Origin: a virus
Length of the DNA stretch: 64,000 bases
Direction: 5' to 3' (one strand)
IMG/VR virus record: IMGVR_UViG_3300036820_000017
Span: 1 to 64,000 of that record
The position numbers and the translations under genes are program-made. Below are positions 30,602 through 37,915 of the stretch, one piece after another (position 1 is the first letter of the stretch; each line of letters begins with the position of its first letter). The notes below the pieces were generated by a model. That model was not told the DNA's origin and did not search any database. It saw only the letters and a list, made by a program, of their open reading frames with translations.

Positions 30602-30670
30602 CGCAGGCCGGACTCGAACCGACGTCTCGGGCTTATGAGGCCCGTGTGCTGGCCGCTGCACCACCGCGCA
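30599..30670 (-). tRNA. tRNA-Met (CAT)
   Basis: The minus strand folds as a 72-nt tRNA. The D stem is GTGC/GCAC with a GG-containing loop, the anticodon stem is CGGGC/GCCCG around loop CTCATAA (anticodon CAT), and the variable loop has five bases. The T stem is GTCGG/CCGGC with the canonical loop TTCGAGT. The acceptor pairs over six bases (one G-U), with a U-U mismatch at position 1-72. CCA is not encoded. A tRNA-Ile2 read by a lysidine-modified CAT cannot be excluded. It is antisense to all surrounding genes and overlaps the stop of the preceding gene. Confidence 0.85.
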
Positions 30671-30705
30671 GCGACGAAGTTTCGCACCTCAAGGAGACAC
30701 ACCTC

Positions 30706-31539
30706 ATGCCAGAGCAGCACAACCTGCGGAGCCTCGACGTCGAGTTCGTCAGCTTCGTCAACCGGGCCGCCGTGCGCGACCCCCAGAACCCCACCGAGCC
30801 CCAACGATTCCTTGTGTGGAAATCGGAGCGCGGCAGCGGTGACGACCCCACCCCCGATCCCAATGGAGGGACGATGACCGAAGCAGAGATGGTCGCCGCC
30901 GTCGAGAAGGCGGAGCAGGAGCGCGACGACGCCAACACCAAGCTCGCGAAGGCCGAAACCGACCACGCCGCACTCGCCGAGAAGGTCGACGCGCTCGAGA
31001 AGGCCGCGAAGTCCGACGACGAGCCGGCCGAGGTCAACAAGGCCGACCTGTCGCCCGAGGTCCGCGCGCTCGTCGAGAAGGCCGAGAAGGCAGAGCAGGC
31101 CGCCGCTGAGCGGATCGCCAAGGCCGAGAAGGACGCGCAGGAAGCCTCAGACATCGCCAAGGCCGAGCGTGACCAGCGGATCACCCGCGAGTTCGTCGCG
31201 AAGGCCGAAGAGTTCCGTTCGCTGTCCGTCGAGCCCGCCAAGTTCGGTCCCATCCTGAAGTCCGTCAGCGAGAAGCTGACCAAGGAAGAGGTCGACGAGC
31301 TCGATCGCGTCCTGAAGGCCGCGGACGAGCAGCTGCGTCAGAGCGGCATCTTCAAGGAAGCCGGCGTCAGCGGCGACCCGCGGACCGGCGGCACCAGCGA
31401 GGAGCAGGTCTCCGAGCTTCAGCGCAAGGCCGAGGAGATCCGCAAGACCGACCCGTCCGTGTCGCAGTGGCAGGCGATGGAGCAGGCGCGCCTCGCTGAC
31501 CGCCAGGCGCAGGACGCCTACCTCGCCAGCGTCCGCTGA
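30706..31539 (+). CDS. Capsid scaffold-like coiled-coil protein
   Basis: ATG 30706 has an AAGGAGA Shine-Dalgarno. After an N-terminal DVEFVSFVNRAAVRDP segment typical of scaffold or protease-scaffold proteins, residues 60-185 form a long Lys/Glu/Ala coiled coil (VEKAEQERDDANTKLAKAE). A helical C-terminus then follows. Scaffolds guide capsid assembly and are removed by protease, consistent with the XkdF-like gene upstream and the decoration and capsid genes downstream. Confidence 0.78.
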   Translation: MPEQHNLRSLDVEFVSFVNRAAVRDPQNPTEPQRFLVWKSERGSGDDPTPDPNGGTMTEAEMVAAVEKAEQERDDANTKLAKAETDHAALAEKVDALEKAAKSDDEPAEVNKADLSPEVRALVEKAEKAEQAAAERIAKAEKDAQEASDIAKAERDQRITREFVAKAEEFRSLSVEPAKFGPILKSVSEKLTKEEVDELDRVLKAADEQLRQSGIFKEAGVSGDPRTGGTSEEQVSELQRKAEEIRKTDPSVSQWQAMEQARLADRQAQDAYLASVR

Positions 31540-31577
31540 CCAAACGACCCACCAGGAAAGGAAGGTGAGCTGACCAG

Positions 31578-32009
31578 ATGAGCCAGCTTCCCGCTGTTTC
31601 ACTAGTCCCCGCACACGGCCGGTGGGCGTTTCCTGCCGGTGCCACGAGCCTCGCGCAGTTCCAGTTCGTGGAGATCAACTCGTCCGGCGAACTGATCACG
31701 CCTGCCTCTGCGGGGATCTTCGCTGTCGTGCTCGACGACGCGCCGCAGCTTTCCGGCGCGACGCTCGGAACCGGCGGCGAGTACTCCGGCGGCTACACCG
31801 TCGGCGTGCCCTACGGCGTCGTGTTCCAAGGCGTCCAGAAGGTCATCACGGGCGCGAACCTCACGCCCGGCACCGCGGTCAAGACCGACACGAGCGGCCA
31901 CGCGGTCGCTGCCAGCTCGGCCGGTGACGTGATCCTCGGCTGGACGCTGTTCGCGTCCAACTCCGGCGACCTCGCGCCGATCCTGCTGGACCGTTCGCTG
32001 CACAACTAG
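31578..32009 (+). CDS. Capsid decoration/stabilisation-like protein
   Basis: The 143-residue beta-rich protein (QFQFVEINSSGELITPASAG, VGVPYGVVFQGVQKVITGANLTPGTAVKTD, AAGDVILG-type end) resembles DUF2190/head decoration proteins. These sit between scaffold and major capsid genes and bind the capsid surface. The position fits. Confidence 0.7.
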   Translation: MSQLPAVSLVPAHGRWAFPAGATSLAQFQFVEINSSGELITPASAGIFAVVLDDAPQLSGATLGTGGEYSGGYTVGVPYGVVFQGVQKVITGANLTPGTAVKTDTSGHAVAASSAGDVILGWTLFASNSGDLAPILLDRSLHN

Positions 32010-32146
32010 CCGTCGCAGCACCTCCGGCGCACGCCAACCGCGTGCGTCGTCTCTGAGCGCAGTCCCTTTCTGGACACGGCTCGTCCGACCTGAATCAGCC
32101 GCTACCCGCCCGGTCGACGGAGCCGCGTAGCACCAGAAAGGATGTG

Positions 32147-32231
32147 ATGGCTTACGCCTCAGCCCAGTGCTAACCAGCTACACGTCGACACGTATCTGAC
32201 GGATGTCGCCGTTGCGTGGTCGCAGTCGGAG
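32147..32231 (+). other. Out-of-frame N-terminus of major capsid gene
   Basis: ATG 32147 follows AGAAAGGA and reads MAYASAQC then stops at TAA 32171. In the capsid frame the region is open from 32148 and encodes PSANQLHVDTYLTDV then AVAWSQSE before ATG 32232, with no start codon. Skipping one base (T32159) joins them as MAYAQPSANQLHVDTYLTDV, a normal capsid N-terminus. Either one base is extra in this sequence or a +1 shift is used. Confidence 0.65.
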
Positions 32232-33188
32232 ATGAGCTTCATCGCCGACAAGGTCTTCCCGACCGTGCCGGTGCTCAAAGAATCGGACCTGGTCGCGATC
32301 TACGACCGGGAGTTTTTCTTCCGATTCGGGACTATGCAGGCCCGCGGTCTCGGCGCACGGCCCGCCGCGACCGGGTACGAGATCAAGCAGGCCCGCTACC
32401 AGATCACCGAGTGGGCCGAGGAGCACCTGATCGACGATCGGGTGCGCCAGAACGCCGACCAGCCGCTTGACCCGGATCTCGCCGGGATGCGGCTGCTGAC
32501 CACCCACGCGCTGATTCACCGCGACACGCTCTGGACCCAGCAGTTCTTCAACACCGGGATCTGGGGCACCGACTGGACTGGCGTCGCATCCGGCCCGACC
32601 GGCAACCAGTTCACGCAGTGGGACCAGTCGAACTCCGACCCGATCCAGTTCGTCCGCAACCGCATCAACGATGTCGGCGGGAAGACCGGCTACCGGCCGA
32701 ACGTTGGGGTCATGGGCCCCACCGCGTTTGAGGCCGCCCTAAATCACCCGGATATTGTTGACAGGCTGAAATACACCCAGGGTCCCGCCGGATATCCCGG
32801 CTCGGGAGCGGACGCTGCGAAGAACGTGCTCGCGGCACTGTTCGGCCTGGATCGCATCGAGGTGCCTTACTCGGTGTCGAACACGGCACACGAGGGGCAG
32901 GCGGAGAGCACGGCGTACATCGTCACCCCGACGTCGATGCTGCTCGCCTATGCGGCTGCGGCACCGTCGATCACCGAGCCGTCCGCTGGCTACACGTTCG
33001 CGTATACCGGCCTGTTGCCGGGTGTGACGAACGCGTTCGGTGGCGTGATCGAGCGTGGCCGCGAGGAGCTGGCGCACAGCGATGTGCTGCAGATCCGTGC
33101 CGCGTACGACATGTTGCAGGTCGCGACCGAGCTGGGTGAGTTCTTCCAGACGGTCGTGTCGTCGTCCTATGGCGAGGCGACGTTCTAG
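32232..33188 (+). CDS. Major capsid protein
   Basis: The frame from ATG 32232 (318 residues) reads MSFIADKVFPTVPVLKESD and continues with conserved features of HK97-fold capsid proteins with FIADKVFP-type N-arms. Examples are GYRPNVGVMGPTAFEAALNHPDI, VLAALFGLDRIEVPYS and GGVIERGREELAHSDVLQIRAAYD. Conserved N-arm sequence continues upstream in the same frame without a start, so the true product probably begins at 32147 through a frame change. It forms the icosahedral shell. A strong hairpin follows its stop. Confidence 0.88.
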   Translation: MSFIADKVFPTVPVLKESDLVAIYDREFFFRFGTMQARGLGARPAATGYEIKQARYQITEWAEEHLIDDRVRQNADQPLDPDLAGMRLLTTHALIHRDTLWTQQFFNTGIWGTDWTGVASGPTGNQFTQWDQSNSDPIQFVRNRINDVGGKTGYRPNVGVMGPTAFEAALNHPDIVDRLKYTQGPAGYPGSGADAAKNVLAALFGLDRIEVPYSVSNTAHEGQAESTAYIVTPTSMLLAYAAAAPSITEPSAGYTFAYTGLLPGVTNAFGGVIERGREELAHSDVLQIRAAYDMLQVATELGEFFQTVVSSSYGEATF

Positions 33189-33210
33189 GCACACAGCGTA
33201 GGAGTGAAGT

Positions 33211-33244
33211 CGTTGGGCGAAACCCTCCGGGGTTTCGCCCAACG
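33211..33244 (+). terminator. Very stable hairpin after major capsid gene
   Basis: CGTTGGGCGAAACC (33211-33224) pairs perfectly with GGTTTCGCCCAACG (33231-33244), and a further C-G pair closes a TCCG tetraloop of the stable UNCG class. There is no T tract, so it may act as a partial terminator or an mRNA-stabilising 3' end for the abundant capsid message. Confidence 0.65.
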
Positions 33245-33276
33245 CGTGTCCGCTTGAGTCTCAATAAGCGCGGGAG

Positions 33277-33774
33277 GTGAGCGCACTGACTTGGTCATAT
33301 GCCGGTGATCCGTCCGCGAGCGATGTTGCCGCGGTCCGGTTCGAGATCCAGGACACCAACGTGGCCGCCCAACTCCTCCAGGACGGCGAGATCAGCTACG
33401 CGATCGTGCAGGAGACCGGGCTGACGCCGTCTGACGACAGCGTCACGCAGGGCACCGCGCAGCTGTACTCCAGCGCCGCGAGGTGCTGCGAGGTGCTGGC
33501 CCGCAACTTCGCGATGCAGGCCGACACCGAGGTCGGGCAGATGAAGGTCACGTACAGCCGCACAGCGCAGAACTACGCGGCGCAGGCGACCGCGCTGCGC
33601 ACCCGAGCGGCTGGCTACAACGCGCCGTACTCGGGCGGCCAGTCGATCGGCGAGAAGGAAGGCTGGCGGCAGGACACCGATCTGCCCCGCCCGAAGTTCA
33701 CGCGCGATCAGTTCGATTCACCTTATGTCGTCCGTGGGGACGACAACGGCGCGTTGCCGCCGATGCCGAACTGA
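33277..33774 (+). CDS. Head-tail connector (gp6-like)
   Basis: GTG 33277 has a GGGAGGT Shine-Dalgarno. The 165-residue protein (DVAAVRFEIQDTNVAAQLLQDGEISYAI, SSAARCCEVLARNFAMQADTEVGQMKVTYSRTAQNYAAQA) matches the pattern of connector proteins immediately downstream of capsid genes. It would form a ring beneath the portal. Confidence 0.72.
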   Translation: MSALTWSYAGDPSASDVAAVRFEIQDTNVAAQLLQDGEISYAIVQETGLTPSDDSVTQGTAQLYSSAARCCEVLARNFAMQADTEVGQMKVTYSRTAQNYAAQATALRTRAAGYNAPYSGGQSIGEKEGWRQDTDLPRPKFTRDQFDSPYVVRGDDNGALPPMPN

Positions 33775-33777
33775 CGA

Positions 33778-33930
33778 ATGATGCGACGGCTCGCGGTCGC
33801 GCTCTTCGCGGTGCAGTTCACGTCGCTCGCGTGGCCGCTGCTTGGCATCGCCCGGCTCTGGCATGACCGGCACACGCTCCCTGCGCAACGCCACGCCGTG
33901 CACGCCGCGCTGACCCAGGAGACAACGTGA
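33778..33930 (+). CDS. Small membrane protein, 50 aa
   Basis: ATG 33778, four bases after the connector stop, opens 50 codons with a hydrophobic N-terminal stretch (LAVALFAVQFTSLAWPLLGIA) and a His/Arg tail. Its stop overlaps the next GTG. It is tiny but fits the coupled spacing of the operon. Confidence 0.5.
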   Translation: MMRRLAVALFAVQFTSLAWPLLGIARLWHDRHTLPAQRHAVHAALTQETT

Positions 33931-34316
33931 CCAGCATCCTGGACTACACGCTCGCGAAATCGATGACCCAGCAGGCTGTGATCATCCGCAGCATCAGCGG
34001 CGAAGACGACTACGGCGCGCAACGCACGCCCGTCTGGCAGGCGCACGTCACCGTCCCATGCGCATTCTGGTGGGACAAGGCGACCGGCACCCGCTCAGCG
34101 AACCGCCGGTACGTCAACGTGTCCCGCGACGTGCCCGTGTCCGCCGGCGGGATGGTCATCCCGTCCGGGACCGACGTCACCGAGCAGGATCAGATCAAGC
34201 GGATCCTGAACCTTGACGACAGCGTGTGGGTGGAGGGGATCTTCACGATCGTGGCGGTCCTTGACGAGTTCACGCACATGGAGCTCGACATCGAACGCAC
34301 CGCGCTGGGAGGCTGA
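33927..34316 (+). CDS. Head closure / stopper-like protein
   Basis: The 129-residue beta-rich product (QQAVIIRSISGEDDYGAQRTPVWQAHVTVPCAFWWDK, VTEQDQIKRILNLDDSVW) resembles SPP1 gp16/gp9-like head closure proteins. These lie between connector and tail-completion genes. It starts at GTG 33927 overlapping the previous stop. Confidence 0.65.
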   Translation: MTSILDYTLAKSMTQQAVIIRSISGEDDYGAQRTPVWQAHVTVPCAFWWDKATGTRSANRRYVNVSRDVPVSAGGMVIPSGTDVTEQDQIKRILNLDDSVWVEGIFTIVAVLDEFTHMELDIERTALGG

Positions 34317-34318
34317 CG

Positions 34319-34795
34319 ATGGCCCGGATCGTGTGGAACGGCGGCGCCATCAAAGCGCGCGTCAGCGACGCGGCGGCGCTCGGGATCGACAAGACGATGA
34401 GCGACTGTGTCGCGGACGCCCGCGGCGGCCACGAGGCGTACCCGCCCGCATCAGAGCCAGGGGAGCGGTACGCCAACCGCACCAACTTCGCGGTCGCCGC
34501 GACCGACATCATGGAGCCCGCCTCCCCCGTCGGCGACGGGCATGTGAAAGGCCGGTGGGGGTCACGGGATGAGACCGCCCTGTTCGTCGAGATCGGCACC
34601 AGCCGCAAGGACTCAGGGTTCCCGCGCGCGCAGGCGCGCGAGGCCGCAGCCGACGGCGACATGAACGCCATTCCGCCGCCGTCTGACCCGGCGCTGATGG
34701 AGCCGCGTCCCACCTTGCGTCCCGCCGCGGACGCGCACTACCCCGGCCTGTCGGGCTACATCGGCGCTGCGTACCGCGGAGAGAGTCTCGAATAG
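34319..34795 (+). CDS. HK97 gp10-like tail completion protein
   Basis: The 158-residue protein has the basic N-terminal start (ARIVWNGGAIKARVSDAAALGIDK), and WGSRDETALFVEIGTSRKDSGF resembles the glycine/hydrophobic core FVExGTS of gp10-like neck proteins. Position after the closure protein supports the call. Confidence 0.7.
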   Translation: MARIVWNGGAIKARVSDAAALGIDKTMSDCVADARGGHEAYPPASEPGERYANRTNFAVAATDIMEPASPVGDGHVKGRWGSRDETALFVEIGTSRKDSGFPRAQAREAAADGDMNAIPPPSDPALMEPRPTLRPAADAHYPGLSGYIGAAYRGESLE

Positions 34796-34806
34796 GAGGA
34801 CCGCCC

Positions 34807-35223
34807 ATGGCGCGCACCGACGTGATGCGCTGGTCAGACTGGCGCCGCGACGCAGCCACCCCGTTGCGGCCCGTTCGTGACTGCGCCTGCGGATCGGTCT
34901 TTATCCCCTTCGTCCCGCACCAAGACCGATGCGTCGTCTGCGCCCATGGAACCGCGCTCGCCGAAAAGATCGCACTCCGAGAGCCCGACCAGCGAGAAGC
35001 GGACGCGGTCACGAGACGACTGGACCGATACCGCCGCGCGGCCGGCAACCGGGAGGCCGAGCACATGGAAGTTTGGTGCGAGCACCTGAAGCACGAACTC
35101 CGGGTGGCGCGCCAGCAGCATCGTCCCGCTACCGAGCGCAACCACATCCGAGTCGCCCTGCGCAAACTTCGCGCGGCGCAAGAGCGACTGCTTGACATTC
35201 CCGACCGCGGAGAGAAGCTGTGA
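34807..35223 (+). CDS. Zinc-ribbon and helix hypothetical protein, 138 aa
   Basis: CACGSVFIPFVPHQDRCVVC near residues 26-45 is a clear four-Cys zinc ribbon. The rest is basic coiled-coil helix (READAVTRRLDRYRRAAGNREAEHMEVWCEHLKHELRVARQQ). This composition is unlike neighbouring virion proteins and suggests a DNA-binding insertion between neck genes. Its stop overlaps the tail terminator start. Confidence 0.6.
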   Translation: MARTDVMRWSDWRRDAATPLRPVRDCACGSVFIPFVPHQDRCVVCAHGTALAEKIALREPDQREADAVTRRLDRYRRAAGNREAEHMEVWCEHLKHELRVARQQHRPATERNHIRVALRKLRAAQERLLDIPDRGEKL

Positions 35224-35672
35224 CCACCATCACGACCGCCGACCCGCTCCGCGCCGTCGCCGCCTACCTCAAGGCCAGTCCCGTCGCGCCGATGCTCGAA
35301 CCCGGCCCGCACGGCGCCTCCGTGTACCGGCCGACACTCCCCGAAACCATCCAGGACGACATGCCGTTCGCGTGCATCGTCGTCCGTCCCGCCGGCGGCT
35401 ACACCCTGTTCGGCACCGGCCTACTCCCCGTCGCGGACCCCCGCATCGACTTCACGTGCTACGCCGGCACCCCCCAAGAGTCCTACGAGATCGCGGTCGC
35501 GACCGCCCGCACGCTGAAGCAACTACAGATGAGCGTGTGGGAGAACACCAAGCTGTACTGGGCTCGCGTCGCAGGCGGACCGATCCCGCTGCCCGACACC
35601 GACACTCTGTGGCCGGCGACGTGGCTGTCGGCGCAGGTGATGTACGCCGAGATCGCGACCGCTGGAAACTAG
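35220..35672 (+). CDS. Tail terminator-like protein
   Basis: The 150-residue protein (PLRAVAAYLKASPVAPMLE, IDFTCYAGTPQESYEIAVATARTLKQL) matches the alpha-beta pattern of tail terminators, which cap the finished tail tube. Gene order (after gp10-like, before the major tail protein) fits. Confidence 0.65.
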   Translation: MTTITTADPLRAVAAYLKASPVAPMLEPGPHGASVYRPTLPETIQDDMPFACIVVRPAGGYTLFGTGLLPVADPRIDFTCYAGTPQESYEIAVATARTLKQLQMSVWENTKLYWARVAGGPIPLPDTDTLWPATWLSAQVMYAEIATAGN

Positions 35673-35680
35673 GAGGCCTG

Positions 35681-36010
35681 ATGTCGATCCTCGCCACCCA
35701 GACCGTCACGCAGGCCGGGCTGATTCCCGCGATGACTTCGTGCTCAAGCTCAGGCGACCAGTTTCAGCCGGCGTCGACCACGATCCTGCTGTTCGTCAAC
35801 GACGGCGGGACCGCGGAGGACGTGACCGTCGCCGTGACCGCGACCGCGTACGGGCAGCCGGTCTCCGATGTGGAGGTCGTCGTCCCTGCGGGCGGCCAGG
35901 CGGTCTGTGGCCCGTATGACCCGGGTGAGGTCGCCGCGGCCCAGACGGGACTCGCGTCGATCAGCTACAGCAACGCGACGCCGCTAACCGTCGCGGTCCT
36001 CAGCATCTGA
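35681..36010 (+). CDS. Ig-like small structural protein, 109 aa
   Basis: ATG 35681 has an AGGAGG Shine-Dalgarno. The beta-sandwich-like sequence (TTILLFVNDGGTAEDVTVAVTATAYGQPVSDVEVVVPAGGQAVCGPYDP) resembles small virion Ig-like or decoration proteins. Its 3' end overlaps the leftward gene at 35984 by 27 bp. Confidence 0.55.
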   Translation: MSILATQTVTQAGLIPAMTSCSSSGDQFQPASTTILLFVNDGGTAEDVTVAVTATAYGQPVSDVEVVVPAGGQAVCGPYDPGEVAAAQTGLASISYSNATPLTVAVLSI

Positions 36011-36259
36011 CGTCGCCACGGCGGCCTCGGCGCGCGCCTGCTCCGATTGCAGCCTGCCGGTCTGGACGTGGACGCCACCATCCCTGGCCGCGTAGGCCAA
36101 CTGTATCTCGACGCCGCCGCAGTTCTGGGCATACATCAGGAGGTCCCGGAGCATCGAATGCAGCCAGCGCGGGTCATCGGCATAGCCAGCCTTCTCCGCG
36201 CGAGCTAGTCGCGCCTGCGCCTCGATCAGCGCCACCGGCTCGAACTTCGTCCAGGTCAT
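35984..36259 (-). CDS. Leftward moron gene, 91 aa
   Basis: On the minus strand ATG 36259 follows AAAGGAG at ideal spacing. The product (MTWTKFEPVALIEAQARLARAEKAGYADDPRWLHSMLRDLLMYAQ) is helical. It is the second gene of a two-gene leftward cassette inside the rightward tail genes, so it needs its own promoter and is a candidate lysogenic-conversion gene. No family is recognised. Confidence 0.65.
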   Translation of the reverse strand: MTWTKFEPVALIEAQARLARAEKAGYADDPRWLHSMLRDLLMYAQNCGGVEIQLAYAARDGGVHVQTGRLQSEQARAEAAVATSDAEDRDG

Positions 36260-36275
36260 CGCTTCTCCTTTGACC

Positions 36276-36482
36276 TCAGTCTTGCACTGACCCGGGATCC
36301 TCCGGGAGCGCATCCGGGACGGCTGGATGCATCAGGATCCACGGGCCGTCCGGGTCGCACATCTCCGCAGTCGTAGCGGGATCCGGCGTCCCTAACGGCG
36401 CGCCGAACACAGTCGCTTCCTGCCAGCCATCGCCAACGTCGCGTCCCAACGCGAACTTGACTCGCTGACCGAACCGCAGCAT
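36276..36482 (-). CDS. Leftward moron gene, 68 aa
   Basis: The 68-residue product is beta-like at the N-terminus (MLRFGQRVKFALGRDVGDGWQEATVFGAPLG) and Pro-rich toward the end. The downstream gene starts 16 bases after its stop, so the two form an operon. The start has only a weak GGTAGG upstream. Function is unknown. Confidence 0.6.
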   Translation of the reverse strand: MLRFGQRVKFALGRDVGDGWQEATVFGAPLGTPDPATTAEMCDPDGPWILMHPAVPDALPEDPGSVQD

Positions 36483-36569
36483 CCGGGCAGCCTACCGCGC
36501 CCACCACCCGTCTTTCTCGCGGCCACTTCGGGGCCGCCTCACAAAGCACCGCCCGCGGCCCATCAGGGC

Positions 36570-36612
36570 GAGGGGCAAGCCACCACACCTGAACCAAGGA
36601 GGCAAGCCCCTC
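36570..36612 (+). promoter_or_regulatory. Stem-loop enclosing Shine-Dalgarno of major tail gene
   Basis: GAGGGGC (36570-36576) can pair with GCCCCTC (36606-36612), the base immediately before ATG 36613. The loop holds the strong AAGGAGG (36596-36602). The structure could tune translation of the abundant tail protein. Confidence 0.4.
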
Positions 36613-37224
36613 ATGTCATTGCAGACGAGCACCCCTCAGGAGATCATCGCCACTCCGCTCCAATTGTTTATCGGTCCGCTCGCGACGGCGTACCCGGCGA
36701 TCGACGCGACCCCCACCCAGATCGTCAGCGACGGTTGGACGCTCGTCGGCGCGAACGGCAACGTCGATCAGGACCAGGCGGGCTGCACGATCACCCACAA
36801 CGCGACGTACGCCACGTGGACGAGTGTCGGTAGTACCGCGCCGATCAAGGCATGGCGCACCGCCGAGCAGTTGGAGATCGCGATCACCCTCGCGGACATC
36901 AGCCCGACGACGTACGCGCTCGCGCTGAACGACGTCGCCGTGACGACCATCAACGCGACGACCGGCGTCGCGGGCGAGCAGGACGTTCCGATGCTGCAGG
37001 GCGTCAACGTCGCCGCGTACGCGCTGTGCGCCGTCGGCGTCAGCGCGCTGAACAACAGCCTGCAGGCGATGTACTGCGTCCCGTGCGTGTACCAGTCCGC
37101 GAACGTCGCGCCGGTGTACAAGCTCGGCGCTCCCGCGGAGCTGGCGGTCACGTTCGCGACGCTGCTTGACCCCAACGGCGGCGGGTTCGGCTCGTTCCGT
37201 CAGCAGACCGCAGCGAAGCTCTAA
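36613..37224 (+). CDS. Major tail tube protein
   Basis: The 203-residue protein has the beta-rich composition and start typical of major tail proteins (IIATPLQLFIGPLATAYPAIDATPTQIVSDGWTLVG). ATWTSVGSTAPIKAWRTAEQLEIAITLADIS and AELAVTFATLLDPNG are further matches. It lies between neck genes and the tail chaperones, as expected, and has a strong AAGGAGG Shine-Dalgarno. Confidence 0.8.
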   Translation: MSLQTSTPQEIIATPLQLFIGPLATAYPAIDATPTQIVSDGWTLVGANGNVDQDQAGCTITHNATYATWTSVGSTAPIKAWRTAEQLEIAITLADISPTTYALALNDVAVTTINATTGVAGEQDVPMLQGVNVAAYALCAVGVSALNNSLQAMYCVPCVYQSANVAPVYKLGAPAELAVTFATLLDPNGGGFGSFRQQTAAKL

Positions 37225-37260
37225 CCCGGCCTTCGGGCCCAACGCAGGGCAGGAGGTCGC

Positions 37261-37458
37261 ATGTCCGATTCCGTCATGGCGCGCGCGCAGGCGGATCAGG
37301 CACTCGAACAGGCCGCGCAGGCTTTGAAACGCCATCAGGGAGCCGACCGCAAGGTGCTCCAGGCCATTCGTCAAGCCCAGGCGGTGCTGAAGGGTGTCCG
37401 AGTCGAAACCACAGCCGAAGGAGGCACAGATGGCAGCGAGAACGAAACCGAAGCCTGA
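37261..37458 (+). CDS. Small helical hypothetical protein, 65 aa
   Basis: The product is almost entirely helical (MARAQADQALEQAAQALKRHQGADRKVLQAIRQAQAVL) with an acidic tail. It overlaps the tail chaperone gene by 29 bp. It is possibly an accessory chaperone, by position only. The Shine-Dalgarno is AGGAGGT. Confidence 0.6.
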   Translation: MSDSVMARAQADQALEQAAQALKRHQGADRKVLQAIRQAQAVLKGVRVETTAEGGTDGSENETEA

Positions 37459-37915
37459 CCCCGTCGACGTAGAACAGCCCGTGCTCGCGCAGACCGCCGA
37501 GCAGGCGGCCGCGCCGCCCGCGAAGAAGATCGAGCCGCTGATCGACCTCGACGACATCGCGCCGGAGCGTCCCACGATCCGGTTCAAAGGCGCCCTGGTC
37601 GAGATGCGCGACATCGACGACTTCGGGATCGAGGATCACCAGCGGCTCAACCGCGACGGCGCGGAGTTCTTCGAGCTGTACTCCAGCACGAAGGAACTGT
37701 CCAAGGTGGAGTCGCAGCGTCTGCGGATGCTGCTCGAGCGCCTGTACGCGAAGGTGTGTCCTGACGAGCTGGCCGACGCGGGCTTGTCGGATGCTCAGAA
37801 GGCGCAGGTGATCTTGGGTTTCAGGCTGGCGCCACTCGCTCGTCGGATGGCGCAGGACGAACAGGCACAGACGGACCAGGAGCCGCGGATCGACGCCCCG
37901 ACTACGGGGAGTTGA
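37430..37915 (+). CDS. Tail assembly chaperone, upstream part (G-like)
   Basis: ATG 37430 has GGAGG. The 161-residue product begins with a disordered basic part. The body, FKGALVEMRDIDDFGIEDHQRLNRDGAEFFELY...LRMLLERLYAKVCPDELADAGLSDAQKAQVILGF, is typical of the first tail chaperone. Near its end GGGG (37906-37909) allows a -1 slip into the next frame, a known means of making the longer G-T product. Confidence 0.78.
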   Translation: MAARTKPKPDPVDVEQPVLAQTAEQAAAPPAKKIEPLIDLDDIAPERPTIRFKGALVEMRDIDDFGIEDHQRLNRDGAEFFELYSSTKELSKVESQRLRMLLERLYAKVCPDELADAGLSDAQKAQVILGFRLAPLARRMAQDEQAQTDQEPRIDAPTTGS

